Assembly: GCA_963785585.1 (NCBI GenBank)
Contig: CAWAVW010000002.1
Location: forward strand, 124,001-188,000
Length of the DNA: 64,000 nucleotides
From: Palsa-295 sp963785585
GTDB taxonomy: Bacteria; Acidobacteriota; Terriglobia; Acidiferrales; UBA7541
Reading direction: 5' to 3'
Shown here: positions 62,881 through 64,000 of the stretch, one piece after another
Position numbering within the stretch: the stretch's first letter is position 1
How the letters are laid out: each line of letters starts with the position of its first letter
The notes under the pieces: model-generated
Databases searched by the model: none
Told to the model about the DNA's origin: nothing
Seen by the model: the letters and a program-made list of their open reading frames with translations, nothing else
Position numbers and translations under genes: made by a program

Positions 62881-64000
62881 ATGACTGACCGTACAAAATG
62901 GCTTATCGATCTCGACGCTTCCGCAATGAACTTAGGCGTTGACGGACTCATCGCCGTCAGCGGATACGCTCACGACGGGCGTCCTCCCGAGGAAGTTGCG
63001 ATGGTCGAGAAGGCCGCTGCATATGGTGCCCAGGCAGTTCTCTTTGAGGCGGGCCGCAACGGTCGAGCTCCTATCGCTCAAGCGTTCGTGTTTGTCTCGA
63101 GCGGACCTGCCGACGATCCGGAATTTGCAGCGATCCATCAGCGGCTTTGGTCTTGGGGCGGTGTGCCCCTGCTTTACCGGAAAACACCAGGCCTTGTGCA
63201 GCTCTTCAGATGCGCCCATAAAGCGGACTTTATCTCCGCTACCGGAAAAACCATTTGCAAACCTTACAAGACCCTGAGTTTGGCAGCAAGCATCAGCGAT
63301 GACCCTTGGTGGGACGCTGCCCGATTACGTAACGGCACTTTATGGGACGATCCCGCTGTTTGCAAGGCGATGTTGTCGGCTAGGAAATCTGCCCACAAGT
63401 GCCTCATCGACGCGGTGAAGCAACTCAACGACGATCTGAACGAGGAGGGTATTCTCAAAAAACACCTCCGGCGGAAGCTCCTGATCCTCTCGTTGCTAAT
63501 CGCGTATCTGGAAGAACGCGGGGCGTTCCCAGTAGATTACTTCGGACAATTTCAGAAAGGCGCGACGCGATTTTTTCAGGTGCTTGCTAACGGCAAGCAC
63601 CTAGTAAAACTGTTGGCAGCGTTGGAGGAAAGATTCAATGGGCATGTGTTTATTTTGGATGATGCCGACTATGAATCCCTGAAAGATAGCAACCAACTCA
63701 CGCGCTTCGCTCGGCTCGTGGAAGGACATGAAGAGTTAAATGGTCAGTTAACTCTTTGGCAACTCTATTCGTTTAAGGACCTGCCCGTAGAACTCATTAG
63801 CCACATTTATCAGCTATTCGTCAGCGACGCCGACACCTCAGTTTACACTCCACCGTTTCTAGTTCGATTGATGCTTGACGAGGCCTTGAGTTGGACAAGG
63901 CTTGACGATTTGCATCGAAAAAACGAAGTCATCCTCGATCCTTCATGTGGCTCTGGTGTATTTCTCGTTGAAGCCTACAAACGGTTGGTATTGCATTGGC
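62881..64000 (+). CDS. Eco57I-like N6-adenine DNA methylase, 3'-truncated by window edge
   Basis: 373 complete codons visible, open at the right edge. An N-terminal alpha-beta region (AAYGAQAVLFEAGRNGRAPIAQAFVFVS, PGLVQLFRCAHK) is followed by helices and the methylase entry VYTPPFLVRLMLDEAL, then VILDPSCGSGVFLVEAYKR (Asp353), the AdoMet motif of gamma-class N6 methylases; NPPY lies beyond the window. Relatives are large type IIG or type I-like methylase proteins of defence islands. It could be the modification half of a second restriction system. Confidence 0.85.
   Translation, partial: MTDRTKWLIDLDASAMNLGVDGLIAVSGYAHDGRPPEEVAMVEKAAAYGAQAVLFEAGRNGRAPIAQAFVFVSSGPADDPEFAAIHQRLWSWGGVPLLYRKTPGLVQLFRCAHKADFISATGKTICKPYKTLSLAASISDDPWWDAARLRNGTLWDDPAVCKAMLSARKSAHKCLIDAVKQLNDDLNEEGILKKHLRRKLLILSLLIAYLEERGAFPVDYFGQFQKGATRFFQVLANGKHLVKLLAALEERFNGHVFILDDADYESLKDSNQLTRFARLVEGHEELNGQLTLWQLYSFKDLPVELISHIYQLFVSDADTSVYTPPFLVRLMLDEALSWTRLDDLHRKNEVILDPSCGSGVFLVEAYKRLVLHW

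Larger units (their letters stand above)
33913..64000. mobile_element. Integrative and conjugative element in tRNA-Ala; right end beyond window
   Basis: The region carries integrase, excisionase, a RepB-type primase, a VirB/VirD4-type IV secretion set (virB2, B3, B4, B5, B6, B8, B9, B10, B11, virD4), ssb, an ArdC-type antirestriction gene and a defence island. All transfer genes lie on the minus strand and read towards the tRNA. VirB1 and VirB7 equivalents and a known relaxase were not recognised. Whether the restriction island from 54.5 kb is cargo of the same element or neighbouring DNA cannot be settled without the right end. Confidence 0.75.

Noticed and set aside
62663..62884. 73-codon frame touching the methylase start by ATGA
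   Set aside because: No recognisable content; coupling could be chance.
33900..64000. Right attachment site of the element
   Set aside because: No second copy of the tRNA-Ala 3' end was seen; the boundary is probably outside the window.
1..64000. CRISPR array or rRNA genes
   Set aside because: No regularly spaced repeats and no rRNA-like conserved blocks were seen.

Overview
The window looks like one chromosomal contig of an acidobacterium (Acidobacteriota, Terriglobia-like). This is inferred from gene content: a self-sacrificing CADD-type p-aminobenzoate enzyme, a 1157-residue BNR/Asp-box secreted protein, a split KdpD, propionyl-CoA-type carboxylase subunits and FnIII lipoproteins of the kind common in that phylum. 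G+C is high by eye. No 16S rRNA gene is present, so this placement is a judgement.

Bases 1-33836 are core chromosome. From the left they carry accD (5'-truncated), folC, a class-I glutamine amidotransferase-like hydrolase, an SDR reductase, hslVU, an FnIII lipoprotein, a membrane protein, an FAH-family enzyme and the BNR protein. Next come a carboxyltransferase, the CADD enzyme, rpiA, a biotin carboxylase with its biotinyl carrier, a parvulin lipoprotein and rpmB. After these lies a potassium module: kdpD is split into two divergently transcribed genes, followed by kdpE, and on the other strand runs porin - 28-aa microprotein - kdpF - kdpA - kdpB - kdpC. Three GTAAG motifs at exact 11-bp spacing (CTTAC on the coding strand) lie upstream of the porin and look like a KdpE site. 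A glnB-amt nitrogen operon follows.

At 33837-33912 a tRNA-Ala(TGC) gene forms the left edge of an integrative and conjugative element. On the minus strand, one almost unbroken, translationally coupled operon runs from virB2 (50112) down through virB3, virB4, a 52-aa membrane microprotein, virB9, virB10, virB5, virB6, virB8, small genes, two winged-helix-like proteins, virD4, virB11, a RepB-type primase and an excisionase to the integrase (34008). No canonical relaxase was recognised. Accessory and maintenance genes at 50462-53850 are an HNH-like protein, an ArdC-type antirestriction protein, a sigma-like factor and ssb.

From about 54.1 kb the composition becomes more AT-rich and a defence island begins, all on the plus strand. 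It holds a type III-like Res translocase/nuclease whose nuclease motif is broken by a one-base frameshift, a DNA methyltransferase, and a RelE-like/UvrD-like fusion whose Walker A threonine is alanine. These are followed by a 57-aa remnant that resembles a DUF262 (GmrS-type) N-terminus, and an N6-methylase that runs off the right edge. The right end of the mobile element is not visible. The set mixes intact and decaying parts and is the most unusual content of the window.
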